Below are positions 52,501 through 61,880 of a stretch of DNA of 64,000 bases, piece by piece; the stretch's first letter is position 1; each line of letters starts with the position of its first letter. A model generated the notes under the pieces. The model was given only the letters and a program-made list of their open reading frames with translations, did not search any database and was not told where the DNA came from. The position numbers and the translations under genes were made by a program. Origin of the DNA: Zerene cesonia (lineage: Eukaryota > Arthropoda > Insecta > Lepidoptera > Pieridae). The stretch covers positions 2,852,001 to 2,916,000 of the forward strand of contig NC_052122.1 of NCBI RefSeq assembly GCF_012273895.1, given 5' to 3'.

Positions 52501-55500
52501 GATTTGTGTCTAAACCACTGGCGATGCCCTGTTTTTTTTATAAAATATGAAACCGAATTATAGAGAATAACACTTTACCTTATTAGCGGTGAGTTCCCAT
52601 ACTTTATCTACAAATGGATGGTCCATAAAATCAGGTCCCCCGATGCTTAGATTCAGGACATCTATCTTTTTCATTATAGCATAGTTGAACGCGTCCAAAA
52701 ACCACGATGTGTATGACACCTGAAAGCAAGTATCATTTAAATATTTGTTACAATCTTTCAGAAATTCTTTCACCATTGGATAAATGCTAAACTATAATAT
52801 GTACTACGAACGAAGACGGGGCGAACTGCTATTTAAATAAAGGATACATACCATTAGATCCTCTTTTATAATTAACTAGCGGTCCGCCCCGGCTTCACCC
52901 GTGGCACAAATATAGCCTATACTCTAAAGCCTCCCTCAATAAATCGGCTATCTAACACTGAAAGAATTTTTCAAATCGCACCAGTGGTTCCTGAGATTAG
53001 TGTGTTCAAACAAACAAACAAACTCTTCAGCTTTATAATATTAGTACAGATTTATTTATGGATCTGTACAGCAAAACTTAATTCCCCTTTTGAAGAGTAT
53101 GGAATTTGGGACACAAATGTATTCTTTATAGAGAATTATTGCAGAATACAAATTTAATTTTTAATTCATTTGATGATTTTGTTGAAATTCGTTAATTTAA
53201 CAAAAAACTCAATATCGTGCACACATACATGAATTTTACACACGCATACACACTATATTTGATGCAAAATATAACAATAAAAACACTTATTATTTTTGAT
53301 GCAAAATATAACAATAAAAACACTTATTATTTACACTACAAACATACATTAATAGTATTTATTTAAGATAACACTTATCAACACGATTAACATCCCCACA
53401 CGATTACTTATTCCTAAAAACACACCTGATTATCTGTAAATACACGAAATATATGCAACTCGGCGTCCGGGGCGAATCCCAGGCAATCCGCCTTGGACGC
53501 AATGACCCCGGCCACGAAGGTCCCATGTCCGAGCGCGTCGTCCAGGGTCTTCTCCCCCGTCCAATCGGTCCTTTCCCGGATACGTCCAAAGTGGGGATGA
53601 TTGCGCGATAGACCCGTGTCGAATACCGCCACTTTTATACCTTCGCCTGATATAAATTCGAGCATTAAAATTCCATAGGGTTTTTTTTAAACTAATGCAT
53701 TAAACTGTATATTTCCTCTGTCTCGAAAAGTTTTACTTCAATCTGCTTAAATAATATAACATGTAAATAGTCTTTTTATTAAAGGCCAGTAACATTTTCA
53801 AAGTAATAGTGCATATTGATTATTCTCATGTTTTTTTTTAAATCATCAAAGCATTTAGCATACCAAAAATATACAATACACAATACACACTTCAACTAAT
53901 AGAACTTTTTTAACAAAAAAATATATTTATAATAATTCAATACCTGTAACTCCAAGGGACCACAGCACATCGGCTTTTAGAACTGATGTGATTTGACGAG
54001 GTACAGTCCTCAACAACTTGCGGGATGAATATCCATCATTCTAAAAGAAAATATATATAATAAGGTTTCATTTCTTTAAGTACACTTAGCTTGCATAGAA
54101 GTAATATGTAAATATGTAAACACATCCCAAGTTTTTAATTTATAAATGATGAAAAACCTAGCAAAGCACTGTAGTGACTCTACTAATCCTACTCGTACTT
54201 CCTACTATCCTACTAATATTATAAATGCGAAAGTTTGTAACTCTGTGTGTTTGTTACACTTTCACGCAAAAACTTACTGAACCAATCTCAATGAAATTTG
54301 GTACGTAGACAGCTGGACCACTGGAATAACATATAAGCAACTTTTACCCCGATATTCCTACGGGATACGGACATACGCGAGTGAAACCACGGGGCGCAGC
54401 TAGTATACAATATTTCCTGACCATATCTGTAGCACTTGATACCATTTAGAAAAATATATGGGAAGATATTTGTACTCATGCTATAAATATTAAAAAACCT
54501 TTACAGTGATCATGTATTAGTCTCTACAAATTTAAAATTGCAATGAATATTAATCTGAACTTTATATACACTGTTGTATTTTAACAAGTTAAAGTAATCT
54601 CACAAGATATATTATTTCCACAAGCTATAACAAAGTAATAAAATTCAACAATTTTTATACATTTTGTGTTTTCCTAGACGAATGTAAAGAGCGCGAACGA
54701 TGCCGATTGTTCCTCCAACCACCATATAGGCAACCAGGATTGTCACAGTCATCCTATGAATAGAAGTGAACCAATTAATATACTACTCTAAAGAAAAGAC
54801 CTATGTGCATTACATCATTCTTAAAAACCATTCGATTCTAGGTATTATATACATAGGTGATACATAAAAATTAAATACTTTTTATTTTATTTTACTTATT
54901 TAGTAGCAACCATTGACTTACAAACCAAATTTAGTTCAATAAAATGTTGAATACAAAAAAGGGAGATAACAGCATCCTAATCTGATATATCTCCATATTT
55001 TATATAACTAATTTTCATTCCAACACATCCTTCAATAAAGATAACAAAGTGAAACCTAATTTTTAGTATGAATAATGAAAATGAAAATAAATTTATAATT
55101 TTTCAAAATTAACCATCATTCGAAGTGAAAAAAAAACATGGTCACATACCATATTCAATGATTACAAGATATGTACTCACCTCTTTAATATATTTTATAG
55201 TGCGCTGTACTTGTCGTTGAGCTGTAACTCGTCGAACAGCTGGATGATCTTTAAGAGCGTCAAGAGCAACCCTCCCATTGTCATTCAATACAACAACCTC
55301 AAAGTCACTTGGAAATTCATTTGCGGGATTTACACGTTGGAGTACAGTCCAATTTGTTATCTACAACAAATTCATCAAACAATTCTCTCCAAAATCAAAA
55401 TACATCACTGCTAAACAAATGCAACTAATGCGAATGAAAATTTATGATAATTTCGCAGACATTCAATAGAAAAATCGCAATGATTGTGTTTATCATAGTT

Positions 55501-56265
55501 ATTTGTAATTAAACACAATTATTTAAAGATTCCATAAAATAATTCCTACTTTCGCATTGCTCAGAAAATGTTGTACAAAAGTCACAAAATATAATAATAA
55601 GATTTTTTTTAGTAGAATGATTTGTAGGAGTTATTACAAATGAAGAAATTTAGTTTGAAATCATAAACAACATTGTGAAATTGTACTTGCATGATTATTT
55701 AGGAAGAAACTGATCTTAGAGATCATTTTTTGCACTCATAAAATCCTAAATACCCTTAAGTTATCTGGCAGGGACAACCACACACAGACAGATATGCAAC
55801 AATAATGAATGCTCAATTAATGTTAAATTTGAGAATAGATCGAGAAATTCGGAATTATTTTTTCTACCATTTTGTTTAGGCGCAATGAAGGTTTTTATGG
55901 AGAAATAAAACATACCACGGGTTTAGCCGGTGCGAACCGCTTGTCATATAAAGAAATATAAATACATGCACCTGTATGCATTAGCCACCGACGACATAAA
56001 ATTATTCAAGTAAAACGTTGTATCAACTTACCCCAGCATTTCTTAATGCCGCAGCTATATAGTTTTCCCGCGATGTTTTTGTGTAATATCCATTGAAAGT
56101 TATTATATGCTCACTTCGAACTATATCCGTTGTAAACTCATATTCTACACGTTCCGCGGTAGTTGAATTACATAAATCATTTCCGTCGTGTTTTTCTGCT
56201 TTGATAAATAATGTTGAAGTAATCCATCCTACTAAAAACAAATACATAAAATGGGTCAAACCCAT
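40526..56265 (-). CDS. S1P: Membrane-bound transcription factor site-1 protease (S1P)
   Basis: Nineteen exons on the minus strand encode 1007 residues (human 1052): 56265-56032, 55360-55181, 54040-53944, 53646-53426, 52719-52579, 52147-51989, 50327-50240, 48162-47981, 47375-47211, 46708-46559, 45379-45297, 45006-44801, 44401-44203, 44122-44059, 43787-43647, 43317-43183, 42748-42574, 42003-41818 and 40743-40526. S1P is a Golgi subtilisin-type protease that makes the first cut in SREBP and ATF6. It has a signal peptide (1-23), a prodomain with RXXL-type self-cleavage sites (SRKLL), and a catalytic triad Asp180 (FDTG), His211 (GHGTF) and Ser376 (GTSVASP), with oxyanion Asn300. The spacings equal the human enzyme's. 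Near the C-terminus are a membrane segment (TVLAIAAIIYCIIIFW) and a basic tail. Exon 18 is GC-rich and codes for an Ala/Pro-rich stretch before the membrane anchor. Its donor is flanked by an array of decayed copies. Confidence 0.96.
41340..41817 (-). repeat. Array of decayed copies of an S1P exon end plus splice donor
   Basis: In the intron just after S1P exon 18 (donor at 41817). On the minus strand the exon ends CCGACCCGAGGACCATTG followed by GTATGTAC. At least five imperfect copies of this exon tail and donor follow, with junctions near 41714, 41655, 41535, 41468 and 41350. Several keep ATTGGTATGTA intact. Spacing is irregular (about 59-120 bases). A second block, TTCGGGAGTAGA, also recurs at about 41268 and 41414. 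Confidence 0.75.
43540..43556 (+). repeat. Short CCTAA-like run
   Basis: Two to three CCTAA units, the insect telomere motif, in an S1P intron. It is too short to mean anything alone. Confidence 0.3.
44741..44754 (+). repeat. Poly-C run of 14
   Basis: Homopolymer in an S1P intron, about 50 bases downstream of exon 12 in transcript order. The length may be inexact because of sequencing error. Confidence 0.85.
45402..45592 (-). mobile_element. Complete tRNA-headed SINE with GAT-repeat tail
   Basis: On the minus strand it runs from GCAGTGGTGGTTGAGTGG (A-box side) through a B box, GGGTTCGAGACC, and a unique body to GCAGTGGGAACATATATGGG and a tail of GAT units. The tail ends about 22 bases from the acceptor of S1P exon 11 (45379). 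The organisation is that of the abundant lepidopteran SINEs with short-repeat tails. It has the same transcriptional direction as S1P. Confidence 0.7.
45906..46111 (-). mobile_element. Helitron-like non-autonomous element
   Basis: On the minus strand it begins TCCTACTAATATTATAAATG and ends GGGGCGCAGCTAG, inserted between A and T, as Helitrons do. It is 206 bases long, in an S1P intron, with no coding capacity. Its sequence is close to the copies at 54208 and 58930. Confidence 0.75.
46995..47185 (+). mobile_element. Helitron-like element next to S1P exon 9
   Basis: Contains TTAACCGATTTGGCTGAAAA, a GGATAGTTTTTATCCCAG block and a GC-rich end AAAGCCGCGGGCGGAAAGCTAG. The following base is G rather than T. 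Its CTAG end is only about 25 bases from the S1P exon 9 donor (47210). Confidence 0.6.
47669..47836. mobile_element. hAT-type MITE
   Basis: A 168-base element with terminal inverted repeats CAGTGGCGTAGCTA and TAGCTACGCCACTG. It is flanked by 8-base target duplications CCCCTTAT (47661-47668) and CTCCTTAT (47837-47844, one mismatch). Eight-base duplications and CAG-starting ends are characteristic of hAT transposons. The interior is GC-rich with GGGCCC blocks and has no coding capacity. It lies in an S1P intron. Confidence 0.85.
48163..50239. other. Intron of S1P between exons 7 and 8
   Basis: About 2 kb. It holds a Helitron-like element (48515-48674); the rest is AT-rich without recognisable genes or structured repeats. 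Confidence 0.5.
48515..48674 (+). mobile_element. Helitron-like non-autonomous element
   Basis: Starts TCTATACTAATATTATAAAG after A and ends GGGCGGACCGCTAG before T. A short GC-rich hairpin (CGGCGAAGCCG) lies just inside the right end. It is 160 bases with no coding capacity. Confidence 0.75.
50455..50514 (+). mobile_element. Helitron-like fragment (right end)
   Basis: Ends GTGCGAAGCCGCCGGC plus AAAAGCTAG before T, matching the right end of the small Helitron-like family. The left part is truncated. Confidence 0.45.
50811..50965 (+). mobile_element. Decayed Helitron-like or related repeat
   Basis: TTACTAATAATTTTAATGCG is followed by TTGTTTGTCCTTCTATCACG and CATAGGCTAATTTTTATCC, in the same order as the family at 46995. 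Both ends are unclear. Confidence 0.4.
51413..51747 (+). mobile_element. SINE-like element, copy 3 of the 3840 family
   Basis: A long T run, then ATGTCATAGCCGGC, CGCCTGATGGTAATCGATCA, a hairpin at 51496-51524, and the same downstream blocks as 3954-4275 (GGGCCTCCGGCT, TTTCACGCCGGTTTTCTGTG, GGTGCGAGCTGG). Unlike copy 1 it has no tRNA-like head. It lies antisense in an S1P intron. Confidence 0.7.
52876..53050 (-). mobile_element. Helitron-like non-autonomous element
   Basis: On the minus strand it starts TCTGTACTAATATTATAAAG after A and ends GGGGCGGACCGCTAG before T. It is 175 bases, closely related to 48515-48674 but inserted in the opposite orientation in another S1P intron. Confidence 0.75.
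53261..53334 (+). repeat. 37-base tandem duplication
   Basis: Two essentially identical 37-base units, starting GATGCAAAATATAACAAT at 53261 and again at 53298, in an S1P intron. The identity suggests a recent duplication or an assembly artefact. Confidence 0.85.
54208..54403 (+). mobile_element. Helitron-like non-autonomous element
   Basis: Starts TCCTACTAATATTATAAATG after A and ends GGGGCGCAGCTAG before T; 196 bases. It is highly similar to the copies at 45906-46111 (opposite strand) and 58930-59115. Confidence 0.75.
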
Positions 56266-56982
56266 GTCTAATATCTCCTAACCATAACACATAGCTCATT
56301 GGTGAATACTGTGAAAAATATTAGTCGTTTTTTGTATTTATGTTTACAAAAAGCATAAACACATTTCTCATAATAATGGCAGCTCAGCACAGGAATCGCA
56401 AATAGGATAGGAGACGAAAGCCGTCGAAAGGCTGAAGTCATATAAATTATTGTTGTAATTGTCAGTTGTCGTTTGACATAACATGGACATAACCATAAAT
56501 GTCCTACGAATGACATTTGAATGCAATTGCCAGTTAAAGGTGAGAATCACAGAGTTGGTAATCACTCATCAAACCATGTTCAAACAGAAGCAGTATGAAA
56601 ATATCAATGAAAGTACATAATGAATGAATCATATGATATGACTACACACAATACGGTCCTGAGTCTCAAAAAATAATATGTAAATTTTACTGAAATCAAA
56701 CTTTAAAATAAATGACTGTCCGCCATGGACGCGCATATCATAGAAATTTATGTATTTATTATCATAAAAATACAATGATGTAATTAAAACATTTTGAGAA
56801 AATTTTAGGTCCACATGTGATTATCATTAACAGAATTTAAAAAAAATGGCAAAGCTACTAAAAAAAATCAATGTGCCTCGTATAAAATCCGTCATTTTTA
56901 GTTGAATTTATAGATTTTTTTAAGTTTATAAAACTGTATTTCTATTTTTTATTTTCTATAAAGTATATAAAAATATACAAAA
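56266..56982. promoter_or_regulatory. Divergent spacer between S1P and the PG-rich-repeat gene
   Basis: 717 bases separate the two start codons, which are transcribed away from each other, so both promoters must lie here or overlap the 5' UTRs. TATAAAA-like sequences occur at 56881 and about 56928 on the plus strand. It is AT-rich, without a CpG-rich core. Confidence 0.4.
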
Positions 56983-58749
56983 ATGGCTTACAATACAAAA
57001 GAAAGATTTTTAGATCCACCACAATATTATAGGTTACTTGATCCTGGGGCATATCAAAATATGAATAGACCATTGATAAAACCTAATAAAGCACCTTTTC
57101 TAGCAAATTCGCAAAGGAAAATAAAGTCTGGGTCAGTAATATGGACACACGCTATATATTCTAGTGATATAAAACCTAAAATTGCCAATTGCACCGCAAT
57201 GATGTCAAAAATTCCAAGATTTTCCTATGAAAAAAGCGATCTGAGTAAATTGGAAGATCTTTTGTGTGCTTGTAAAGATCCAAATATTTGTGAATGTGAA
57301 GATGAAGACAAAAGTTCTCAAGAAGGAATAATATGCCAATCTAGAAGACCAAGAGTACTCTTTAAAGGCGCCCCACCAAGATCCCAGGTAGAAGATGGTA
57401 TTTCGGCTCCATCTAAGAGAGATCATGGTTTTGCCATCTTACCAGATGGTTCAAAAAAACGTATTTTTATCATGCCTGATAAAGAATGTCCTCCTTTTTA
57501 CAACACTAATATAAATGAATCTACAGCTTTTTATAGAGGTTGTAAATGGAGTCGTTGGACATCCAAAATATCTAAAACTTGTACTGACACAACACCCGGG
57601 CCAGCACAATACATATTAGAACATGAACCTACCTTTAATGAAATATGCGCTGAGAGAGTACGAGCCTTTAAAAGAAAAACTTCCAAACAGCTACGTTTCA
57701 TAGAAATGGTACAGCGAAGAAATGTAATAGAAAATTTGCCAGGGCCGAGTTCTTATAGTCCAGTACTACCAAAGAGTACTGATTTAAATTTTCTTGGACC
57801 AAAGGCTGCTCGGTTTACAACATCACAGTTTAATATATGCCCAGGACCAGCTCAATATTGGGTCAAGCGAGACTTTGATAAGCCTGAAGCTCCTAAAAAA
57901 ATATGTCAAGCCATTTTACCAGCCCCAGCACCCTTTGGTGTCAAAGCCGTACGATTAAAGCCGCTCAAAGAAGAAGGTCCAAGTCCTGCATCCTACAATC
58001 CAGCTTATAAACCATGTAATTTCATTCGATGTACGAAAGCACCATTCCTGATATCGACAGAAAGATTTAAAGAAAAAGAGCCTGAAGAAAGTGATGATGA
58101 AATTGTAATTGATAATGAATCTTTGACTGATACAAAAGAAAAACAAGACTCAAAACCAACACCCACGTGGCAATTTAAATCAATCGTCCCAAGAATGAAA
58201 CCTTTAACAAAAGCTGGCCCTAAGCCGGTTGCTATCAGTTCGTCGAACGTAAGAATAAAAAGGTTTATGAAACTACAGAGAGCGGCTCCTTTTTTCTCCT
58301 CTGAAGGCCGTTTTCGGCCGTGGTATAATTGGATTCCGATACATGCGAAAGAGAAAACTCCAGGACCCGCTTATTATGATTTAACCCCACCTGAATGTTA
58401 CCCAGCCGTTAGCCGTGGTCCTTTATTCAGATCGCCAAGATTTCGTAGCTACTATCAACAAACTCCAGCTCCTAATGAATATAAAGTTGTAATTGGAATT
58501 GAAAATATTTTACACACTCATAATCAGCACTTGAAAGAGAATTTACAGAAGAAACACAAATTTCAGTGGCAACCAACACGCAAACCTAGACCATTAAATA
58601 ACGAAGAGAAAGAAACCGTCTTATTACGGGAATCGATAGCATTACTTAACACTATTGATGTTACAGACAGTAAAAGTTCTAACTATGTTCACGCAAAGCA
58701 TCTTGGACATGAAAATAAAAAAACATTACGATGCTTTGCCGACGGTTAA
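56983..58749 (+). CDS. Sperm-tail PG-rich-repeat (STPGR/SHIPPO-type) protein
   Basis: A single uninterrupted reading frame of 588 residues, unusual among the split genes here. It carries repeated Pro-Gly motifs of the sperm-tail PG-rich-repeat family: TPGPAQY (204-210), LPGPSSY (252-258), CPGPAQY (286-292), GPSPASY (332-338), TPGPAYY (459-465) and TPAPNEY (494-500). Each is followed by a short variable linker, often with an F-basic patch such as KAPF or RAPFF. Such proteins bind the inside or surface of axonemal microtubules in cilia and sperm tails. There is no signal peptide or membrane segment. An acidic stretch (EEPEESDDE-like) lies around residue 370. The start has AAAATGG context. The exact orthologue is not resolved. 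A poly(A) signal lies at 58878. Confidence 0.88.
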   Translation: MAYNTKERFLDPPQYYRLLDPGAYQNMNRPLIKPNKAPFLANSQRKIKSGSVIWTHAIYSSDIKPKIANCTAMMSKIPRFSYEKSDLSKLEDLLCACKDPNICECEDEDKSSQEGIICQSRRPRVLFKGAPPRSQVEDGISAPSKRDHGFAILPDGSKKRIFIMPDKECPPFYNTNINESTAFYRGCKWSRWTSKISKTCTDTTPGPAQYILEHEPTFNEICAERVRAFKRKTSKQLRFIEMVQRRNVIENLPGPSSYSPVLPKSTDLNFLGPKAARFTTSQFNICPGPAQYWVKRDFDKPEAPKKICQAILPAPAPFGVKAVRLKPLKEEGPSPASYNPAYKPCNFIRCTKAPFLISTERFKEKEPEESDDEIVIDNESLTDTKEKQDSKPTPTWQFKSIVPRMKPLTKAGPKPVAISSSNVRIKRFMKLQRAAPFFSSEGRFRPWYNWIPIHAKEKTPGPAYYDLTPPECYPAVSRGPLFRSPRFRSYYQQTPAPNEYKVVIGIENILHTHNQHLKENLQKKHKFQWQPTRKPRPLNNEEKETVLLRESIALLNTIDVTDSKSSNYVHAKHLGHENKKTLRCFADG

Positions 58750-58877
58750 ATAATGATTCTCCATATTAAGTAATATTTCGAGTCAAAACACATTAAAGAA
58801 AATCAGTTTTAATTGTTTGCCTGCTTATTCATTATTGTTATTCGTATATCTTAGTTTTCTGCACAAGATGTTTTAAA

Positions 58878-58883
58878 AATAAA
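58878..58883 (+). terminator. Poly(A) signal of PG-rich-repeat gene
   Basis: AATAAA, 129 bases after the stop codon. Position is suitable; usage is inferred. Confidence 0.45.
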
Positions 58884-58929
58884 AATTTAAATATACAAAA
58901 AAAGTTAAAATGACTTCTATATCTCGCAG

Positions 58930-59115
58930 CCTACTAACTTGTGTTGTGTGATGTGTGTGTGTTTGTTGCTCTTTCACGCAAAAACTACTGAGCCGATTGC
59001 AATGAATTTTGGTACGTAGACAGCTGGACAACTGGAATAACATATAGGCAACTTTTTATCCCAATTTTCCTACGGGATACGGACTTTCACGGTTGAAACC
59101 GCAGGGCGCAGCTAG
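58930..59115 (+). mobile_element. Helitron-like non-autonomous element
   Basis: The interior and right end match 54208-54403 (TTCACGCAAAAACTACTGAG, GGTACGTAGACAGCTGGA, CGCAGGGCGCAGCTAG before T). The left end is degraded to CTACTAACTTGTG. It also contains a GT-rich tract. Confidence 0.65.
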
Positions 59116-59603
59116 TTATGTAATAATCATATTATGAAGGGAATCCTATTAGCTTTCACAGAAGCTTGACGTTAGGTACCATAGTTAAAGCTTATGCAAT
59201 AATGTTTACATGCACACACTCTTTTCAGTACCTACTTTACTTACAATTTATTACTTCTATGTGCAAATGAACCATCTTATATCTGACAGATAAAAAATAT
59301 TGAAAAAATATTAAATAGAACTGTCATGATGAATGACAACTGACTTTTGTATGCATCACGAAAGTTCTATGAAGTGAGAAGTATGATTTATGAATCTTAT
59401 TTTTATTGTGTGAGCGAATTTAGCAATTAGCACTAGTGATTAAAATTTAGATTATGAACTGTTGTGTTTAGTTTTTGAATGAATTATAGACAGCGCTGTA
59501 AATATTTATGTATTTAACAATTATACTGACCAAATCACTAAAGTAATAATTTTTCATAATTCATTTTAATTTCTTATAAATAATATAGGAATTACTACAA
59601 CCA

Positions 59604-61226
59604 ATGATGTCTAGGTTAGGTTCGCTCCATCTAACAAAACACTCTGGTACCAAACATACTGGAACAGTAATATTTTTCCATGGATCAGGTAATTATAGTT
59701 AACAATATAATAATTATCTCTTCATGAATAACAAATAAATCAATTTTATTGTGTCAAATATTCAATTTCATAAATTAATATAACTGTGTTCACTCGCATA
59801 TTAGAGTATTTACATCGCGATTACATAAACAATATAAAAAATTTAAAATAGGTTTTTAAAACCAACCTTTCTGCATTTACAAAATGAAATTGGAAGTTAC
59901 TTCAGCTTACTTCACAGGAAATGCCATAATGAATTGTTTAATTTTTAGGTGCAACTGGTGATCATATAAAGGAATGGGTTCAAATACTATCAAAAAATTT
60001 TTCCTTTCCTCAAGTCAAAATCCTCTACCCAACTGCTCCATTACAACCATACACACCTGCAGGTGGCCAAAAAAGCCATGTTTGGTTTGATCGGATGGAT
60101 ATTAGCCCAAATGTACCTGAAGTAGATAACTCACTAGCAGAAATAGAAGTGGAGGTGCGGAATCTCATAAAAAAAGAAACAGAATCTGGAATTCCTGTCA
60201 GCCGAATAATTGTAGGTAATAAGAATTAAGCTCTTCACCATTTATCACTAATACGACAAGTATATTTACATTAGAAATCATTAATTAAACAAAAGGCAGA
60301 TACAATTACCCTGTATTTATTTTGACTTTGTACTGTTCATTCCAACCATGTCTAGAATAATATAAGTGAATTGGAATTAATTTTAACTTATAAGTAAAAT
60401 TACCTCACGCTAAATTTCTTGTTCACACTACAATTTGAAATCATTATTTTCCAAAAATTTATTATCTGTTTTCTCTAATATTTGCTTATAACTATACTAA
60501 ATTGTCACTTATTAGTTAAAAATTATTTAGTTATTCAGCATTAACTTTATTATTAGTATTAATAAACATATTACTTGTAGGTGGCTTTTCAATGGGTGGC
60601 GCATTAGCCCTTCACACTGCATATAGATGGGAACCCAATGTTGCTGCTGCCTTTGCTTTCAGTTCATTTCTCAATGAGAAGTCAGCTGTATATCAAGAAT
60701 TTAAGAAGAGTGAAAAAGGTAGGATTTGCCAAGTGTGGGTCGGCTTATGTCACATGTTTTTAAACCTTGTTATTCTTATTTTATTGACCAGGCTTTTTTC
60801 TTTTAGCAAGTCGGTGGTATGCTGTCAGACAGATATCTGTCTGATGTGGTTGATAATATAAAAATATTCTGACTTATGTTACACTGTTCAACTAGGGTCT
60901 AAATTAGAATTGATGTAAATCTAGTGTTGTAAGTTAAACATTAACAGATTGGAATATTTTTTGACTAGTCCAACTATATAAATACCAATAAATACAATTA
61001 TTGAATTTATTTCTTCGTGTTGTTTGCAGTGCCTCCTCTCCTTCAAATACATGGGAATGTAGATGACCTTGTACATTTGTCATGGGGCCAAACTACATTT
61101 AATCAATTAAAAGCTCTGGGTGTTCAAGGAGAATTCCATGTGATGGATAGATTGGGGCATTCATTAAATGCAAGAGGCTTGAATGTGATAAAATCTTGGA
61201 TAGAAAAACATTTACCTGAAATATAA
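59604..61226 (+). CDS. Lyplal1: Lysophospholipase-like protein 1 / acyl-protein thioesterase
   Basis: Four exons, 59604-59688, 59949-60215, 60581-60718 and 61030-61226 (TAA), encode 228 residues (human LYPLAL1 237). It is a small cytosolic alpha/beta hydrolase; relatives remove palmitate or shorter acyl groups from proteins or lysolipids. Strand and oxyanion sequence FFHGSGATGDH begins the core at about residue 24. The nucleophile is Ser121 in GGFSMGG, the acid Asp176 in GNVDD, and the base His207 in LGHSL. Ser-to-Asp spacing is 55, the same as I recall for the human protein. The loop PAGGQKSHVWFDR is typical of the family. Two adjacent ATG codons (59604, 59607) could both start it. APT1/APT2 is the alternative assignment; the short length and sequence of the C-terminal third favour LYPLAL1. 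Confidence 0.9.
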
Positions 61227-61880
61227 GTGTTTTGTTATAGTGCTATTATATTTGCTGTTTGAGGCCAATGAAAATAAATAGATTTATAATTGTTAGCATG
61301 ATGTTTGTTTTATTCAATAACCCGACATTAGGGACGCGATCTCGATAACGCGTGCTAAATAAATTGAAATTATGACCTGTGGAAGGTGGAGATTATGTAC
61401 AGTATTTTTTTCTAATAATAATTTTATGTGCTATCTTCCTCCTTTCTGTAATTATTCAATTATGAACATGGGGTTTGTGCTGTCAAAAGTTAGTTCCTCT
61501 TAAGCACGGTAGAGGCGCTTTTTAATTTCCATACAAACCACTCAATGGCGATACGAATTACGAATACTTTTACGACAGTTTTCATGCTCGAGCTACAGAT
61601 GATCGTTCAATGATAGAATGTAACAATTTGAACTTGAATTGCTATGATAAATGACGCATATTGCGTGATGGAATATTTTTCGTGAAAACATTTGAGTATT
61701 TTATTTTACTATCTGAAATGTAAGTAAATCCTTATTTTGTATTGACGACCGCGCCATAAAGAACGCCTTTGTAAATTTTTTGAACATTCCAATTTGAGAT
61801 GTCATAATCTAAGAATAAAATGTAAATACAAACAGGAAAGCGCATTTCATAAGTTTGTAACTCGCTAGCTACTGTCGAGC
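61227..61880. other. Spacer between LYPLAL1-like and SPAG17 genes
   Basis: Contains a poly(A) signal and the presumed promoter and 5' UTR of SPAG17. I looked for an RFX X-box, often found at axonemal genes, and did not see one. Confidence 0.4.
61273..61278 (+). terminator. Poly(A) signal of LYPLAL1-like gene
   Basis: AATAAA 46 bases after the stop codon, followed by a T-rich stretch. Confidence 0.6.

Larger units (their letters stand above)
58750..59603. other. Spacer between PG-rich-repeat gene and LYPLAL1-like gene
   Basis: Holds the 3' UTR and poly(A) signal of the upstream gene, a Helitron-like element (58930-59115), and AT-rich sequence. An acceptor-like AATATAG just before 59590 suggests that the downstream gene has a separate non-coding first exon. 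Confidence 0.45.
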
